64,000 nt of DNA, from positions 558,001 through 622,000 of the forward strand of contig NZ_JANLCK010000001.1 of NCBI RefSeq assembly GCF_024979315.1. The letters are read 5' to 3'. The position numbers and the translations under genes are program-made. The DNA comes from Herbiconiux oxytropis (GTDB taxonomy: Bacteria; Actinomycetota; Actinomycetes; Actinomycetales; Microbacteriaceae). Under the pieces are notes generated by a model, which did no database searches, was not told where the DNA came from, and saw nothing but the letters and a program-made list of their open reading frames with translations. Every line of letters starts with the position of its first letter. Within the stretch, counting starts at the first letter, position 1. This document shows, piece after piece, positions 31,044 to 40,449 of the stretch.

Positions 31044-31586
31044 TCAGTAGGAGTAGTACGTTCCGGCTCCCGCTGCCGCGATGATCACCACGACGAAGAT
31101 GATGTAGGCGATGACGCCCAGCACCGCGAGACCGGTGAACACGTACGACAGGATGAGTCCCGCCTTCGCGAGTCCACGACCCGACTCCCCCGTGCGGTCG
31201 ATCTGCTTGAGCGCGATGTGGCCGGTGACGATGCCCGCGATCGAGAAGAGGAACGCCAGGATGATCGTGACGATCGCGAGCGTGTTCGTGGGCGGCGCCG
31301 CGGGGGTCTGATAGCCGTAGTACGGCTGCTGACCCTGGGGCGGCTGGTAGCCGGGAGGCGCCTGCTGGTAGCCGGGGTTGGCCGGCGGGGCCTGGTAGCC
31401 GGCCGGGGGCTGCTGGTAGGAGGGTGCCGGCGGCTTCTCGAGGTTGGGCGCCGCAGGTGCGGACGGGTAGCTCGGGGGCGGCGGCGTGTAGGAGGGCGCC
31501 GGCGGCGGGCCGGACTGCCCGGGCGGCGTGACCGGGGGAACGGGAGGTTCTCCGGCCGACGGTGTGGAATTGTTCGTGTCGCTCAC
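31044..31586 (-). CDS. DUF4190 membrane protein with Pro/Gln/Tyr-rich cytoplasmic region
   Basis: The first 95 or so of its 180 residues are Pro-rich with repeated GYQ and PAPSY motifs (PPAGYQAPPANPGYQQAPPG). The C-terminal half has two helices separated by GHIALKQIDRTGESGRGLAKAG, the DUF4190 signature. Function is unknown; such proteins are common actinobacterial membrane proteins. A smaller paralogue is encoded directly upstream. It converges with the methyltransferase gene. Confidence 0.85.
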   Translation of the reverse strand: MSDTNNSTPSAGEPPVPPVTPPGQSGPPPAPSYTPPPPSYPSAPAAPNLEKPPAPSYQQPPAGYQAPPANPGYQQAPPGYQPPQGQQPYYGYQTPAAPPTNTLAIVTIILAFLFSIAGIVTGHIALKQIDRTGESGRGLAKAGLILSYVFTGLAVLGVIAYIIFVVVIIAAAGAGTYYSY

Positions 31587-31649
31587 AAGGAACGCCCTTC
31601 TGCGAAGTGGCCGATGCGGCCGCGGGACTTCGGGTCGATTACCAGACTA

Positions 31650-31677
31650 GGCGCAGGTGGCTCGCGCCACCTGCGCC
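31650..31677 (-). terminator. Terminator between the two DUF4190 genes
   Basis: GGCGCAGGTGGC, loop TCGC, then GCCACCTGCGCC form a perfect 12-base stem that starts eight bases after the stop of the small DUF4190 gene. Confidence 0.75.
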
Positions 31678-31684
31678 CAGCACG

Positions 31685-31963
31685 TCAGTACGTGGTGATC
31701 GACGGGTTCGACGCCGCGATGCCCACGGCGACGATGATGAGGATGATGCCCAGCACGAGCGAGATCGCACCGATGATGATGCCGGCGAGCGCGAGCCCAC
31801 GGCCGTTCTCGCCGGTCTTCTTGATCTGGTTCAGGGCGATGGCGCCGAGGATGATCGCGATGACGTTGAAGCCGAGGATCGAGATGACGAGAGAGACGAT
31901 CGCGAGCACGTTCGTCTTCTGGGCTGCAGGCACCGCTGCGTAGCCGGGGGTGGATTCAGTCAA
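31685..31963 (-). CDS. Small DUF4190 membrane protein
   Basis: This 92-residue protein has the core AIALNQIKKTGENGRGLALAG between two hydrophobic helices. It parallels the larger DUF4190 neighbour but lacks the Pro-rich region. The start is placed at the TTG at 31963 because GGAG lies seven bases before it and the protein then begins LTESTPGYAA. A longer reading to 32047 lacks such a site. The two genes look like a tandem duplication. Role unknown. Confidence 0.75.
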   Translation of the reverse strand: MTESTPGYAAVPAAQKTNVLAIVSLVISILGFNVIAIILGAIALNQIKKTGENGRGLALAGIIIGAISLVLGIILIIVAVGIAASNPSITTY

Positions 31964-32059
31964 GGGAGGGCTCCAATTCGCCTGAGATGACAAGGACGGC
32001 ACCCATCGTCGCAGGCTCGCTGAGAAAGTGTCAATGCGAGGCGTCACACTAGCTCACGC

Positions 32060-32086
32060 AAAAACCCGGGGCCGGAAGGCGCGGCC
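32060..32086 (-). terminator. Possible terminator overlapping the end of tsaD
   Basis: On the minus strand GGCCG, seven bases, CGGCC is followed by CCGGG and then TTTTT. The stem is only five pairs, but it is one of the few here with a real U-run. Confidence 0.4.
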
Positions 32087-33141
32087 TAGCTCCTCGCCAC
32101 CTGGATCTCGGTCACGGGAAGAGTGGAATCCGCGCCGAATCCGAGTTCCGACGGCCGGTGCCCCGCCATGATCAGCTGCGCGCCGAGAGCGGCGATCATG
32201 GCGCCGTTGTCGGTGCACAGCGACAGCGGCGGGATGCGCAGGGAGACACCCGCGAGTCCGGCCCTGCGAGCGGCCTCCTCGCGCACGCGAGCGTTCGCCA
32301 CCACGCCGCCGCCGAGCAGCAGGCGGGGGATGCCGAAGTCGGCCGACGCGCGGAACGCCTTCGTGAGCAGCACGTCGACCACGGCCTCCCGGAAGCTCGC
32401 CGCCACATCGGCCACGGGCACCTCCTCCCCCGCGTCCTCCGCCCGCTCGACCCACCGCGCCACCGCGGTCTTGAGGCCGGAGAACGAGAAGTCGTAGCGG
32501 TGCTTCGCATCGTCCTTGGGCTGCATGAGCCCGCGCGGGAAGTGGATCGCCTTCGGATCGCCACCGGCGGCCACCCGGTCGATCTGGGGCCCGCCGGGGT
32601 AGGGCAGGCCCAGGATGCGCGCGACCTTGTCGAAAGCCTCGCCGGCGGCGTCGTCGATGGTCTCGCCGAGCAGTTCCACGTCGCCCACGAGGTCGCGCAC
32701 GACGAGCAGCGAGGTGTGCCCACCGGAGACCAGCAGCGCGATCGTCGGATACTCGAGCGGCTCGTCGGCGAGCACATCGGCTCCCACGTGCCCTACGAGG
32801 TGGTTGACGGCGTAGAGCGGGCGGCCGGTGGCCACAGCGAGCGCCTTCGCGGCGCCGACCCCTACCATCAGCGCGCCCGCGAGCCCGGGGCCGCTCGTCA
32901 CTGCGATCGCGTCGACGGCGTCGAGGCCGATGCCCGCCTCGGCGAGCGCCGCCTCGATCGTCGGGTTCATCGCCTCGAGGTGGGCGCGCGCGGCCACCTC
33001 GGGCACCACGCCGCCGTAGCGGGCGTGCTCGTCCATCGACGAGGCGATCACGTTCGCGAGCAGGGTGCGTCCGCGCACGATCCCCACGCCCGTCTCGTCG
33101 CACGAGGTCTCGATGCCGAGCACGACAGGCTCTCGCGTCAT
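32086..33141 (-). CDS. tsaD: tRNA N6-adenosine threonylcarbamoyltransferase TsaD
   Basis: This 351-residue ASKHA-fold enzyme makes t6A37 in ANN-decoding tRNAs together with TsaB and TsaE, using threonylcarbamoyl-AMP. It begins [31 protein letters not shown] and the histidines in [13 protein letters not shown] are metal-binding region features, and [10 protein letters not shown] is also typical. Its ATG overlaps the rimI stop (ATGA). The order alr-tsaE, tsaB, rimI, tsaD puts all the partners together. Confidence 0.96.
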   Translation of the reverse strand: MTREPVVLGIETSCDETGVGIVRGRTLLANVIASSMDEHARYGGVVPEVAARAHLEAMNPTIEAALAEAGIGLDAVDAIAVTSGPGLAGALMVGVGAAKALAVATGRPLYAVNHLVGHVGADVLADEPLEYPTIALLVSGGHTSLLVVRDLVGDVELLGETIDDAAGEAFDKVARILGLPYPGGPQIDRVAAGGDPKAIHFPRGLMQPKDDAKHRYDFSFSGLKTAVARWVERAEDAGEEVPVADVAASFREAVVDVLLTKAFRASADFGIPRLLLGGGVVANARVREEAARRAGLAGVSLRIPPLSLCTDNGAMIAALGAQLIMAGHRPSELGFGADSTLPVTEIQVARS

Positions 33142-33665
33142 GGGGTCTCTCCTCGGGTGTCGGCGAACGCCGGGCCCCTGCTCGGCAGCTCGAGCTGCAT
33201 CACGACGGCGTCGACCCCGTCGGGCTGGTAGTACTTCGGCCGCCGGGCGATGTCGGCGAAGCCGAGCGAGAGGTAGAGCGAATGGGCCACCGGATTGTCG
33301 GCGCGCACCTCGAGCAGCACGCTCCGTGCGCCCCGGTCGGTGGCCTCGGCGAGCAGTCGCGCCATGAGCTGCCGCCCGAGCCCTCTGCCTCGCGCCGACG
33401 GGGCCACCGCGATGGTCTGGATGTCGGCGAAGTCCGATCCGGGCGGGCACAGGAGCCCCGCATAGCCGCGGAGGGCTCCGGGGTCGGTGGCGAGATCGGG
33501 ATCGGGACCCTCGGCGTCGAGCCCCACGAGGTAGTAGCCGTAGGGGTGGCCGATCTCGCGGGCCATCGATTCGCGCGACCAGGCATCGGTCTCGAAGGAG
33601 GCCTCCTCGAGCGCCATCACGGCGTCGAGGTCCGCCGAGCCCGCCCGTCGCAGCCGCCAGCTCAT
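33138..33665 (-). CDS. rimI: Ribosomal protein S18 alanine N-acetyltransferase
   Basis: This 175-residue GNAT protein has the acetyl-CoA loop [16 protein letters not shown] and the RimI-like end [23 protein letters not shown]. It acetylates protein N-termini, classically that of S18. The start and stop overlap tsaB and tsaD by four bases each (ATGA), so the three are translationally coupled. The 12-residue Pro/Asp insert around 55-67 ([12 protein letters not shown]) looks lineage-specific. Confidence 0.92.
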   Translation of the reverse strand: MSWRLRRAGSADLDAVMALEEASFETDAWSRESMAREIGHPYGYYLVGLDAEGPDPDLATDPGALRGYAGLLCPPGSDFADIQTIAVAPSARGRGLGRQLMARLLAEATDRGARSVLLEVRADNPVAHSLYLSLGFADIARRPKYYQPDGVDAVVMQLELPSRGPAFADTRGETP

Positions 33666-34273
33666 CGGGTCACCCGCTTCCGCGCCCCCGGCATCGTCAC
33701 GTCGGGCGAGCGCAGGTAGAGCGGTTCGGTGAACTCGGGCTGTTCGCCGCGCTCGCGCTGCAGCCGAACCACGCGGCCGAGGGCACCGGCACCGATCTGG
33801 GTGGCGTCGATCCGCTCGAAGTCGGGGTAGGGCAGTTCGTCGGGCCGGCAGAGCGCCGGTCCGTCGCTCCGCACGGCGCCCGCGTCGGTGAGATCGTAGC
33901 TCGACCAGTAGACCTCGCGACGGCGCGCATCCGTCACCACGAGCACGGCACCGCGCACGCCGGCCGACCACTCGTCGAAGGCCACGGCGTCGTGGCTGAC
34001 GGCGGGCACGACCGGGCGCCCGATGCCGAGCGCGAACGCGCGCGCTGCAGCGATCCCCACCCGGAGCCCCGTGAACGGGCCGGGCCCCATGCCTGCCACC
34101 ACGAGGTCGAGCTGCCGGGGCTCGACACGGGCGTCGTCGAGGGTCTGCCGGATCATGTCGCCGATCACCTCGGCGTGCCGCATGGTGTCCTCGGTCGAGT
34201 TCTCGGCGAGCACGAGGTCGCCGTCGACGACGGCCACGGAGCTTCCGGCGGAGGTGTCGATGGCGAGCAGCAC
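33662..34273 (-). CDS. tsaB: tRNA threonylcarbamoyladenosine biosynthesis protein TsaB
   Basis: This 203-residue ASKHA paralogue of TsaD starts [19 protein letters not shown] (GTG at 34273), with [21 protein letters not shown] in the middle. TsaB dimerises with TsaD and stimulates t6A synthesis; it has no activity of its own. It follows the alr-tsaE fusion after a 56-base gap and overlaps rimI. Confidence 0.94.
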   Translation of the reverse strand: MLLAIDTSAGSSVAVVDGDLVLAENSTEDTMRHAEVIGDMIRQTLDDARVEPRQLDLVVAGMGPGPFTGLRVGIAAARAFALGIGRPVVPAVSHDAVAFDEWSAGVRGAVLVVTDARRREVYWSSYDLTDAGAVRSDGPALCRPDELPYPDFERIDATQIGAGALGRVVRLQRERGEQPEFTEPLYLRSPDVTMPGARKRVTR

Positions 34274-34329
34274 CCCAGAAGCCTAACGCCGCCGCGGGTG
34301 CTCGCGGCCGGGAGGAGCCGCGGGCCGGT

Positions 34330-35967
34330 TCAGCGCCAGCGCTCCCCGGTCCCCGTGATCCGCACCGTGCGCGGTTCGACCGGAGCATCGCCCGCCTCCG
34401 CGCCGTCGACATCGGCATCGGTGCCGGCATCGGATCCGCCGCCGGCACCCGCGCCGTGCGGCCGTTCGATGTCGATCGCGAGGAACGACTCGGCGAGCGC
34501 CTCCACGAGCCCTCTGCCCCACTCCACGACCACGACCGATCCGGCGAAGTCGATGTCGAGGTCGTCGAGTTCGAGCGCGCTGCCGAGCCGGTAGGCATCG
34601 ACGTGCACGAGGGCGGGTCCGCCCACGAGCGACGGATGCGTCCGCGCGAGCACGAAGGTGGGGCTCGTCACGGGGCCGCGCACCCCCATCCCCTCCCCGA
34701 GGCCGCGCGTGAAGGTGGTCTTGCCCGCGCCGAGGTCGCCAGAGAGCACGATCACGTCACCGGCGGCGAGAGTCGCTCCGATGCTCCGCCCGAACTCGTG
34801 CATCTCCTCGGGGGTCGCGATCTCCCGCACGGAACCGACCAGCGCATCGGTTGTGTTCAGGTACACCCGCTCGACCCGCGGCCCCACCCGCGCCACGATC
34901 TCGTCGCCGATGGTCTCCGCCCAGCCCGCCCACTCCTCCGCCGTCGGCTCGCCGTCGTCGCCCTCGCCGAACACCACGACCTCGTCGCCCACCTCGACGG
35001 CACCGTCGCCGAGGTCGACCACGAACTGGTCCATCGCGATCCGTCCGGCGATCGGGTACCGGCGGCCGCCGATCCACACCCGGGCGCGGCCCGTGGCGAT
35101 CCGAGGGATGCCGTCGGCATAGCCGAGCGGCACGAGCGCGAGGGTCGACTCGCGCTCGGTGCGGTAGGTGAGCCCGTAGGACACACCGTGGCCGGCCGGC
35201 ACCCGCTTGGTCGACACCACGCGGCTGCGGAGGGTCATCACGGGCCGCAGGCCGAGATCGCGCGCCGACTCGTCGTCGAAGGGCGACACCCCGTAGGCGG
35301 CGATGCCGAAGCGCACGACCCCGAGGCGCGCCTCGGGCATCCGGATGCCCGCCGACGACGCCGCGAGGTGCACGAGCTCGAATCGCGCGCCGAGCTCCTC
35401 CGCCACGGCGACGGCCCGGTGCAGCTTGTCGAGGGCGACACGGTCGTCCTCGGGCGAGGCGTCTGCGAGGTGCGACCAGGCGGCGTGGAGCTTCACGGCG
35501 CCGGCGGCATCGTGCGCGAGCGCGGACCGCACGAGGGCCGGCCAGTCGGCCTCGGTCGAGCCGTTGCGGCTCAGCCCCGTGTCGATCTTGAGGTGCACGC
35601 GCGGGGCGCGGGAGGCGCCGGCGGCCGCGATCGCGTCGAGCTGCCAGACGGCCGAGATGCCGAGGTCGATGTCGGCCTCCGCGGCCTCGCCGAAGAGCGC
35701 GTCCGGATCGTGCATCCAGGCGAAGATGGGCGCGGTGATCCCCGCGGCCCGCAACTCCAGGGCCGCCGGGATGTCGAGCACCGCGAGCGAGGTCGCGCCC
35801 GACTCCAGTGCAGCGCGCGCCATCGGCACCATGCCGTGCCCGTAGGCGTCGGCCTTCACGGCGAGCATCGTGTCGGCCGGCCTCGCGAGAGCCGACAGGG
35901 TGCGCACATTGTGCCGGAAGGCCTCGAGGTCGATCAGGGCCTCGCGATCCGGAGCTGCCCCGCTCAT
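34330..35967 (-). CDS. Fusion of alanine racemase and t6A ATPase TsaE
   Basis: Residues 1-370 of this 545-residue protein are a complete-looking alanine racemase: PLP lysine Lys38 in AVKADAYGHG, Tyr264 in VSYGLTYRT and IAMDQFVVDLG near 309. Residues about 375-545 are TsaE, with Walker A SGDLGAGKTTFTRG at 409-422, TSPTFVLAR and HVDAYRL. A Gly/Asp-rich linker near 505-530 is inserted before the last strand. No stop or start separates the halves. Tandem to it lies a second, stand-alone alr that overlaps its start (ATGA). Alr makes D-Ala for peptidoglycan; TsaE powers t6A synthesis. The domain calls are firm; activity of the racemase half is inferred from its residues. Confidence 0.92.
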   Translation of the reverse strand: MSGAAPDREALIDLEAFRHNVRTLSALARPADTMLAVKADAYGHGMVPMARAALESGATSLAVLDIPAALELRAAGITAPIFAWMHDPDALFGEAAEADIDLGISAVWQLDAIAAAGASRAPRVHLKIDTGLSRNGSTEADWPALVRSALAHDAAGAVKLHAAWSHLADASPEDDRVALDKLHRAVAVAEELGARFELVHLAASSAGIRMPEARLGVVRFGIAAYGVSPFDDESARDLGLRPVMTLRSRVVSTKRVPAGHGVSYGLTYRTERESTLALVPLGYADGIPRIATGRARVWIGGRRYPIAGRIAMDQFVVDLGDGAVEVGDEVVVFGEGDDGEPTAEEWAGWAETIGDEIVARVGPRVERVYLNTTDALVGSVREIATPEEMHEFGRSIGATLAAGDVIVLSGDLGAGKTTFTRGLGEGMGVRGPVTSPTFVLARTHPSLVGGPALVHVDAYRLGSALELDDLDIDFAGSVVVVEWGRGLVEALAESFLAIDIERPHGAGAGGGSDAGTDADVDGAEAGDAPVEPRTVRITGTGERWR

Positions 35968-37103
35968 GCCGTCACCCGCTTCACCCGGCGGCCGAGCCGC
36001 GTCACGATCTCGTAGTTGATGGTCGAGGCGGCCCGCGCCCAGTCGTTGGCCGTGGGCTCGCCCCGTTCTGCGTCGCCGAAGAGCACCACGCGGTCGCCCA
36101 CCTGCGCCTCGTGCTCGCCGAGGTCCACCACGAACTGGTCCATGGCCACTCGGCCCACGATCCGATGCACCTGGTCGCCCACCCGCACGCTGCCGGTGTT
36201 CGAGACGTGCCGCGGGATCCCGTCGGCGTAGCCGAGCGGCACGAGCCCGAGCCAGGTGTCGCGGTCGGTGCGGTAGGTGTAGCCGTAGGAGACCCCGGTG
36301 CCGGCCGCGACCCGCTTGACCGAGAACAGGCGGCTCTCGAGTCTCATCGCGGGCCTCAGGCCGAGCTCGGCGGAGGTCGCGTCGTCGAAAGGCGAGAGCC
36401 CGTAGGCGCCGATGCCCAGCCGCACGAGGTCGAGGCGGGTCTCGGGCAGTCGCAGCGCGCCGGCAGTGGAGGCGAGGTGCCGGATGCCGGGGTCGGCACC
36501 GAGGCTCCGCAGCAGCTGCTCCGCCTCGAGGAAGGCGTCGAGCTGAGCACGGTCCTCCTCGTCATCGGCGTTGGAGAGATGGCTGAAGAGCCCCTCGAGC
36601 CGGATGCGCCCGCTCGCGATCGCATCGCCGGCAGCCTCGAACACGGGCTCCCACTCGGCCTTCTGCAGTCCGTTGCGCCCCAGACCGGTATCGATCTTGA
36701 GGTGCACGAGGGCGGGCCTCGTGGTCGTGCCCGCCTCCACGGCCCGCTCGAGTTGGAGCCGGGTGCTGACGCCCACAGAGATGCCGTGTTCGACGGCCTC
36801 ACCGAACGACGGGTCGTGCCCGTGCAGCCAGGCGAGCACGGGCGCCTGGATGCCGGCTGCCCGCAACGCGAGAGCTTCGTCGACGTCGGCCACGCCGAGC
36901 CGCTCGGCACCACCCTCGAGGGCGGCCCTGGCGGCTGTCAGCGCCCCGTGCCCGTATCCGTCGGCCTTCACGACCGCCATCACGGCGGCCGGAGCCACGA
37001 GAGAGGCGACGTGCGCCACGTTCTCGCGGATCGCGGACGGGTCGACGATCGCGCGGCGGAGTGCCGGGAGCTCCCCCGTTGCGGATGCGTGCGCGTCGCC
37101 CAT
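35964..37103 (-). CDS. alr: Alanine racemase (second copy)
   Basis: This 379-residue PLP enzyme interconverts L- and D-alanine. The PLP lysine is Lys46 in AVVKADGYGHG, the catalytic tyrosine is Tyr273 in GVSYGYTYRT, and VAMDQFVVDLG is conserved. An ATG at 37103 overlaps the acpS stop; a GTG one codon earlier is an alternative. Both racemases keep their active-site residues but clearly differ in sequence, so the duplication is not recent. Confidence 0.95.
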   Translation of the reverse strand: MGDAHASATGELPALRRAIVDPSAIRENVAHVASLVAPAAVMAVVKADGYGHGALTAARAALEGGAERLGVADVDEALALRAAGIQAPVLAWLHGHDPSFGEAVEHGISVGVSTRLQLERAVEAGTTTRPALVHLKIDTGLGRNGLQKAEWEPVFEAAGDAIASGRIRLEGLFSHLSNADDEEDRAQLDAFLEAEQLLRSLGADPGIRHLASTAGALRLPETRLDLVRLGIGAYGLSPFDDATSAELGLRPAMRLESRLFSVKRVAAGTGVSYGYTYRTDRDTWLGLVPLGYADGIPRHVSNTGSVRVGDQVHRIVGRVAMDQFVVDLGEHEAQVGDRVVLFGDAERGEPTANDWARAASTINYEIVTRLGRRVKRVTA

Positions 37104-37462
37104 CACGCCCCGCCCGACTCGGCCACGACGAACGCCATCGCGTGCCCGCCGTCGTGGGTGAGGCTGAGGTGCACGCGGCTCGCGCCGATACCCGCGACGG
37201 CCGCCGCCACACCCCCGGAGAGTGAGAATGCCGGGTTGCGGTGCTCGTCCGAGACCACCTCCATGTCGTGCCAGCGGAACTCGGTCGAGTGCCCCACCGC
37301 CTTGATGAGCGCCTCCTTCGCGGCGAAGCGAGCCGCGAGGGAGCGGACCGGCAGCCCGCGTTCGCCAGGAGCGAACAGGCGATCGCGCAGCCGGGGCGTC
37401 TTCTCGAGGGCGCGCTCGAATCGCGCGACGTCGACGAGATCGACTCCGACTCCGACGATCAC
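37103..37462 (-). CDS. acpS: Holo-[acyl-carrier-protein] synthase
   Basis: This 119-residue trimer-forming enzyme transfers phosphopantetheine from CoA to acyl-carrier protein. It begins [19 protein letters not shown] with the metal-binding Asp8 region, and [17 protein letters not shown] is the second signature. [16 protein letters not shown] closes the fold. The GTG start is six bases downstream of glmS in the same direction, and the end overlaps alr. Confidence 0.95.
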   Translation of the reverse strand: MIVGVGVDLVDVARFERALEKTPRLRDRLFAPGERGLPVRSLAARFAAKEALIKAVGHSTEFRWHDMEVVSDEHRNPAFSLSGGVAAAVAGIGASRVHLSLTHDGGHAMAFVVAESGGA

Positions 37463-37468
37463 GACGGC

Positions 37469-39316
37469 CTACTCGACCGTGACGGACTTCGCGAGGTTCC
37501 GCGGCTGGTCGACGTCGAGGCCCTTCGCGGTGGCGAGCTCCATCGCGAACAGCTGGAGCGGGATGACCGTCAGCAGCGGCTCGAACAGCGGCGCCGCGAG
37601 CGGGATGCGGATGACCTCGTCGGCGAACGGCAGCACGGCCACGTCACCCTCCTCGGCGATCGCAAGGATGCGGGCGCCGCGGGCGCGGATCTCCTGGATG
37701 TTCGAGACCACCTTGGCGTGCAGCGAGTTCGGGTCGCGCGGGCTCGGCACCACCACGAACACGGGCTGGCCCGGCTCGATGAGCGCGATCGGCCCGTGCT
37801 TGAGCTCGCCGGCTGCGAAGCCCTCGGCGTGGATGTAGGCGAGCTCCTTGAGCTTCAGCGCGCCCTCGAGGGCCACCGGGTAGCCGACGTGGCGGCCGAG
37901 GAAGAGCACCGCGCGGCTGTCCGACATCCACTTGGCCAACTGGGTGATCTCGGCGCCGTTCTTCAGCACCTTCGCGATCTTGGCGGGGATGCCCTGCAGC
38001 TCCGCGAGCTGCAGGGCAGCGACCGTGGGGTCGAGCGTGCCGCGCACCCGGGCCAGGTGCAGGCCGAACAGGTAGAGGGCGGTGATCTGCGCCACGAAGG
38101 CCTTGGTCGAGGCCACGGCGACCTCGGGTCCGGCGTGCGTGTAGACCACGGCGTCGGACTCCCGGGCGATCGTGGCGCCCTGCGTGTTGCAGATCGAGAG
38201 GGTGCGGGCGCCGTTCGCGATGGCGTACTTGACGGCCATGAGCGTGTCCATCGTCTCGCCCGACTGGCTGATCGAGATCACGAGCGTGCGCGCGTTGAGC
38301 ACCGGCTCCCGGTAGCGGAACTCGTGCGAGAGCTCGACCTCCACGGGCACGCGGGCCCACTTCTCGATGGCGTACTTGCCGAGCATGCCGGAGTAGGCGG
38401 CGGTGCCGCAGCCGATCACGACGATGCGGTCGATGTCCTTCAGCATGTCGTCCACGTCGGCGAGCTCGCGCAGCACGACCTGCCCGTCGTCGACGCGGCC
38501 GAGCACCGTGTTCGCCACGGCCTCGGGCTCCTCGCTGATCTCCTTCGCCATGAAGCTCGACCAGCCGCCCTTCTCGGCGGCCGACGCATCCCACGACACC
38601 TCGAACTCCTCGACCTCGACCGGGTTGCCGTCGAAGTCGGTCACGGCCACGTCATCCGGCGTGATGACGACGATCTGGTCCTGGCCGATGGCCACGGCAC
38701 GGTGCGTGTGCTCCACGAAGGCCGCGACGTCGGAGCCGAGGAAGTTCTCGCCCTCGCCGAGCCCGATCACGAGCGGCGAGTTGCGGCGGGCACCGACCAC
38801 GACGCCCGGCTCGTCCTGGTGCAGCGCTAGCAGGGTGAAGGCCCCCTCGAGGCGCGACACCACGCGGGCCAGAGCGTTCGGCAGGCCGTCGCCCACCTCG
38901 TACTCGCGGCCGAGCATCTTGGCGGCCACCTCGGTGTCGGTCTCGCTGTCGAAGGTGAAGCCGTCGTCGTGCAGCTCCTGCTTGAGCACGGCGAAGTTCT
39001 CGATGATGCCGTTGTGGATGAGCGCGATGCGCCCGTCTGCCGAGAGATGCGGATGCGCGTTGCCGTCGGTGGGCCCGCCGTGGGTCGCCCAGCGGGTGTG
39101 ACCGATGCCGGTCTGTCCGTCGGCCATGGGGCGCGCCTCGAGGTCGTCGGCCAGCACGGCGAGCTTGCCCGCGCGCTTGCGGGTCGAGAGCGTTCCGTCC
39201 TCGCCGATCACGGCGACTCCCGCCGAGTCGTATCCGCGGTACTCGAGCCGGCGCAGCCCGCCGAGGAGCACCTCGAGACTGCTGTTGCTGCCGACATAAC
39301 CCACGATTCCACACAT
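37469..39316 (-). CDS. glmS: Glutamine-fructose-6-phosphate aminotransferase (isomerising)
   Basis: This 615-residue enzyme makes glucosamine 6-phosphate for UDP-GlcNAc. Mature Cys1 follows the initiator in MCGIVGYVG. The glutaminase domain covers about 1-240, with HTRWATHG. Two SIS isomerase domains follow, with [13 protein letters not shown] and the last residues [13 protein letters not shown] carrying the catalytic lysine. It heads glmS-acpS-alr and is divergent from coaA. No ribozyme-like leader is visible in the 87-base gap. Confidence 0.97.
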   Translation of the reverse strand: MCGIVGYVGSNSSLEVLLGGLRRLEYRGYDSAGVAVIGEDGTLSTRKRAGKLAVLADDLEARPMADGQTGIGHTRWATHGGPTDGNAHPHLSADGRIALIHNGIIENFAVLKQELHDDGFTFDSETDTEVAAKMLGREYEVGDGLPNALARVVSRLEGAFTLLALHQDEPGVVVGARRNSPLVIGLGEGENFLGSDVAAFVEHTHRAVAIGQDQIVVITPDDVAVTDFDGNPVEVEEFEVSWDASAAEKGGWSSFMAKEISEEPEAVANTVLGRVDDGQVVLRELADVDDMLKDIDRIVVIGCGTAAYSGMLGKYAIEKWARVPVEVELSHEFRYREPVLNARTLVISISQSGETMDTLMAVKYAIANGARTLSICNTQGATIARESDAVVYTHAGPEVAVASTKAFVAQITALYLFGLHLARVRGTLDPTVAALQLAELQGIPAKIAKVLKNGAEITQLAKWMSDSRAVLFLGRHVGYPVALEGALKLKELAYIHAEGFAAGELKHGPIALIEPGQPVFVVVPSPRDPNSLHAKVVSNIQEIRARGARILAIAEEGDVAVLPFADEVIRIPLAAPLFEPLLTVIPLQLFAMELATAKGLDVDQPRNLAKSVTVE

Positions 39317-39403
39317 GCGAGCGAGTTTAGCCGAGCGCGCCTGGGCGACCGGTCAGCGTGCGGCGCGCCCGGCACGTCGCGGATCGGGCAGAATGGGGAG
39401 CCC

Positions 39404-40357
39404 ATGCCCGATTCCCCCGCGTCCTCCGGCCTCGCGCAGTTCAGCCCGTTCGTCGAGTTCGACCGGGCGCACTGGGCGGCTCTCGCACCGACGACTCCCC
39501 TGCCGCTGAAGGAGACGGAGATCGTGCAGCTGCGCGGTCTCGGCAACCCGCTCGACCTCCGTGAGGTCACCGAGGTCTACCTGCCGCTGGCCAGGCTCAT
39601 CAACCTCTACGCCACGAGCGCGCAGCAGCTGCACAGGGCCTCGACCGACTTCCTCGGCGAGAAGTCGAAGTCCACGCCGTTCGTCATCGGCGTGGCCGGA
39701 TCGGTGGCGGTCGGCAAGTCGACGACGGCGCGGCTGCTCCGCGAACTGCTCGCGCGCTGGGCCGACACGCCGCGGGTGGAGCTCATCACCACCGACGGCT
39801 TCCTGCTGCCCAACGCCGAGCTCGAGCGCCGTGGCCTCATGCAGCGCAAGGGCTTCCCCGAGTCCTACGACCGGCGGGCCCTGCTCCGCTTCGTGAGTGC
39901 CGTGAAGAGCGGCAACCCGGAGGTCAGGGCGCCTTTCTACTCGCATCTCAGCTACGACATCGTGCCGGAGGCGCAGATCGTCGTGCGCCAGCCCGACATC
40001 CTCATCGTCGAGGGCCTCAACGTGCTGCAGCCGCCGGCGTCGGGAAACCGCCTCGCGGTGAGCGACCTGTTCGACTTCTCGGTCTACGTCGACGCCCGCA
40101 CGCGCGACATCGCGCAGTGGTACGAGAGCCGCTTCCTCGCGCTCCAGCAGGGCGCGTTCGCCAACCCCAAGTCGTACTTCCACCGCTACTCGAGCCTGTC
40201 CGAGGTCGAGGCGCGCGAGACGGCCCGCTCCATCTGGGAGTCGATCAACCTCCCCAACCTGATGGACAACATCCGCCCCACCCGCTCCCGAGCCACCCTC
40301 GTGTTGCGCAAGGACGCGGATCACACGGTGAACAGGGTATTGCTCCGGAAGTTGTAG
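39404..40357 (+). CDS. coaA: Pantothenate kinase, type I
   Basis: This 317-residue CoaA catalyses the first step of CoA synthesis. Walker [18 protein letters not shown] is near residue 95. [17 protein letters not shown] and [13 protein letters not shown] are type I signatures. It has its own promoter space opposite glmS and is convergent to glmM. A CAGAAT hexamer and GGGGAG lie just before the ATG. Confidence 0.96.
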   Translation: MPDSPASSGLAQFSPFVEFDRAHWAALAPTTPLPLKETEIVQLRGLGNPLDLREVTEVYLPLARLINLYATSAQQLHRASTDFLGEKSKSTPFVIGVAGSVAVGKSTTARLLRELLARWADTPRVELITTDGFLLPNAELERRGLMQRKGFPESYDRRALLRFVSAVKSGNPEVRAPFYSHLSYDIVPEAQIVVRQPDILIVEGLNVLQPPASGNRLAVSDLFDFSVYVDARTRDIAQWYESRFLALQQGAFANPKSYFHRYSSLSEVEARETARSIWESINLPNLMDNIRPTRSRATLVLRKDADHTVNRVLLRKL

Positions 40358-40449
40358 CAGGCGTCAGCAGCGCTGATTCTCTGGGTCGTCGAGTAGGGCC
40401 CGTTGCGTTCAGATTCGTGGGAGCTCGAGCCGCCCGGAAGTGACGGTCG

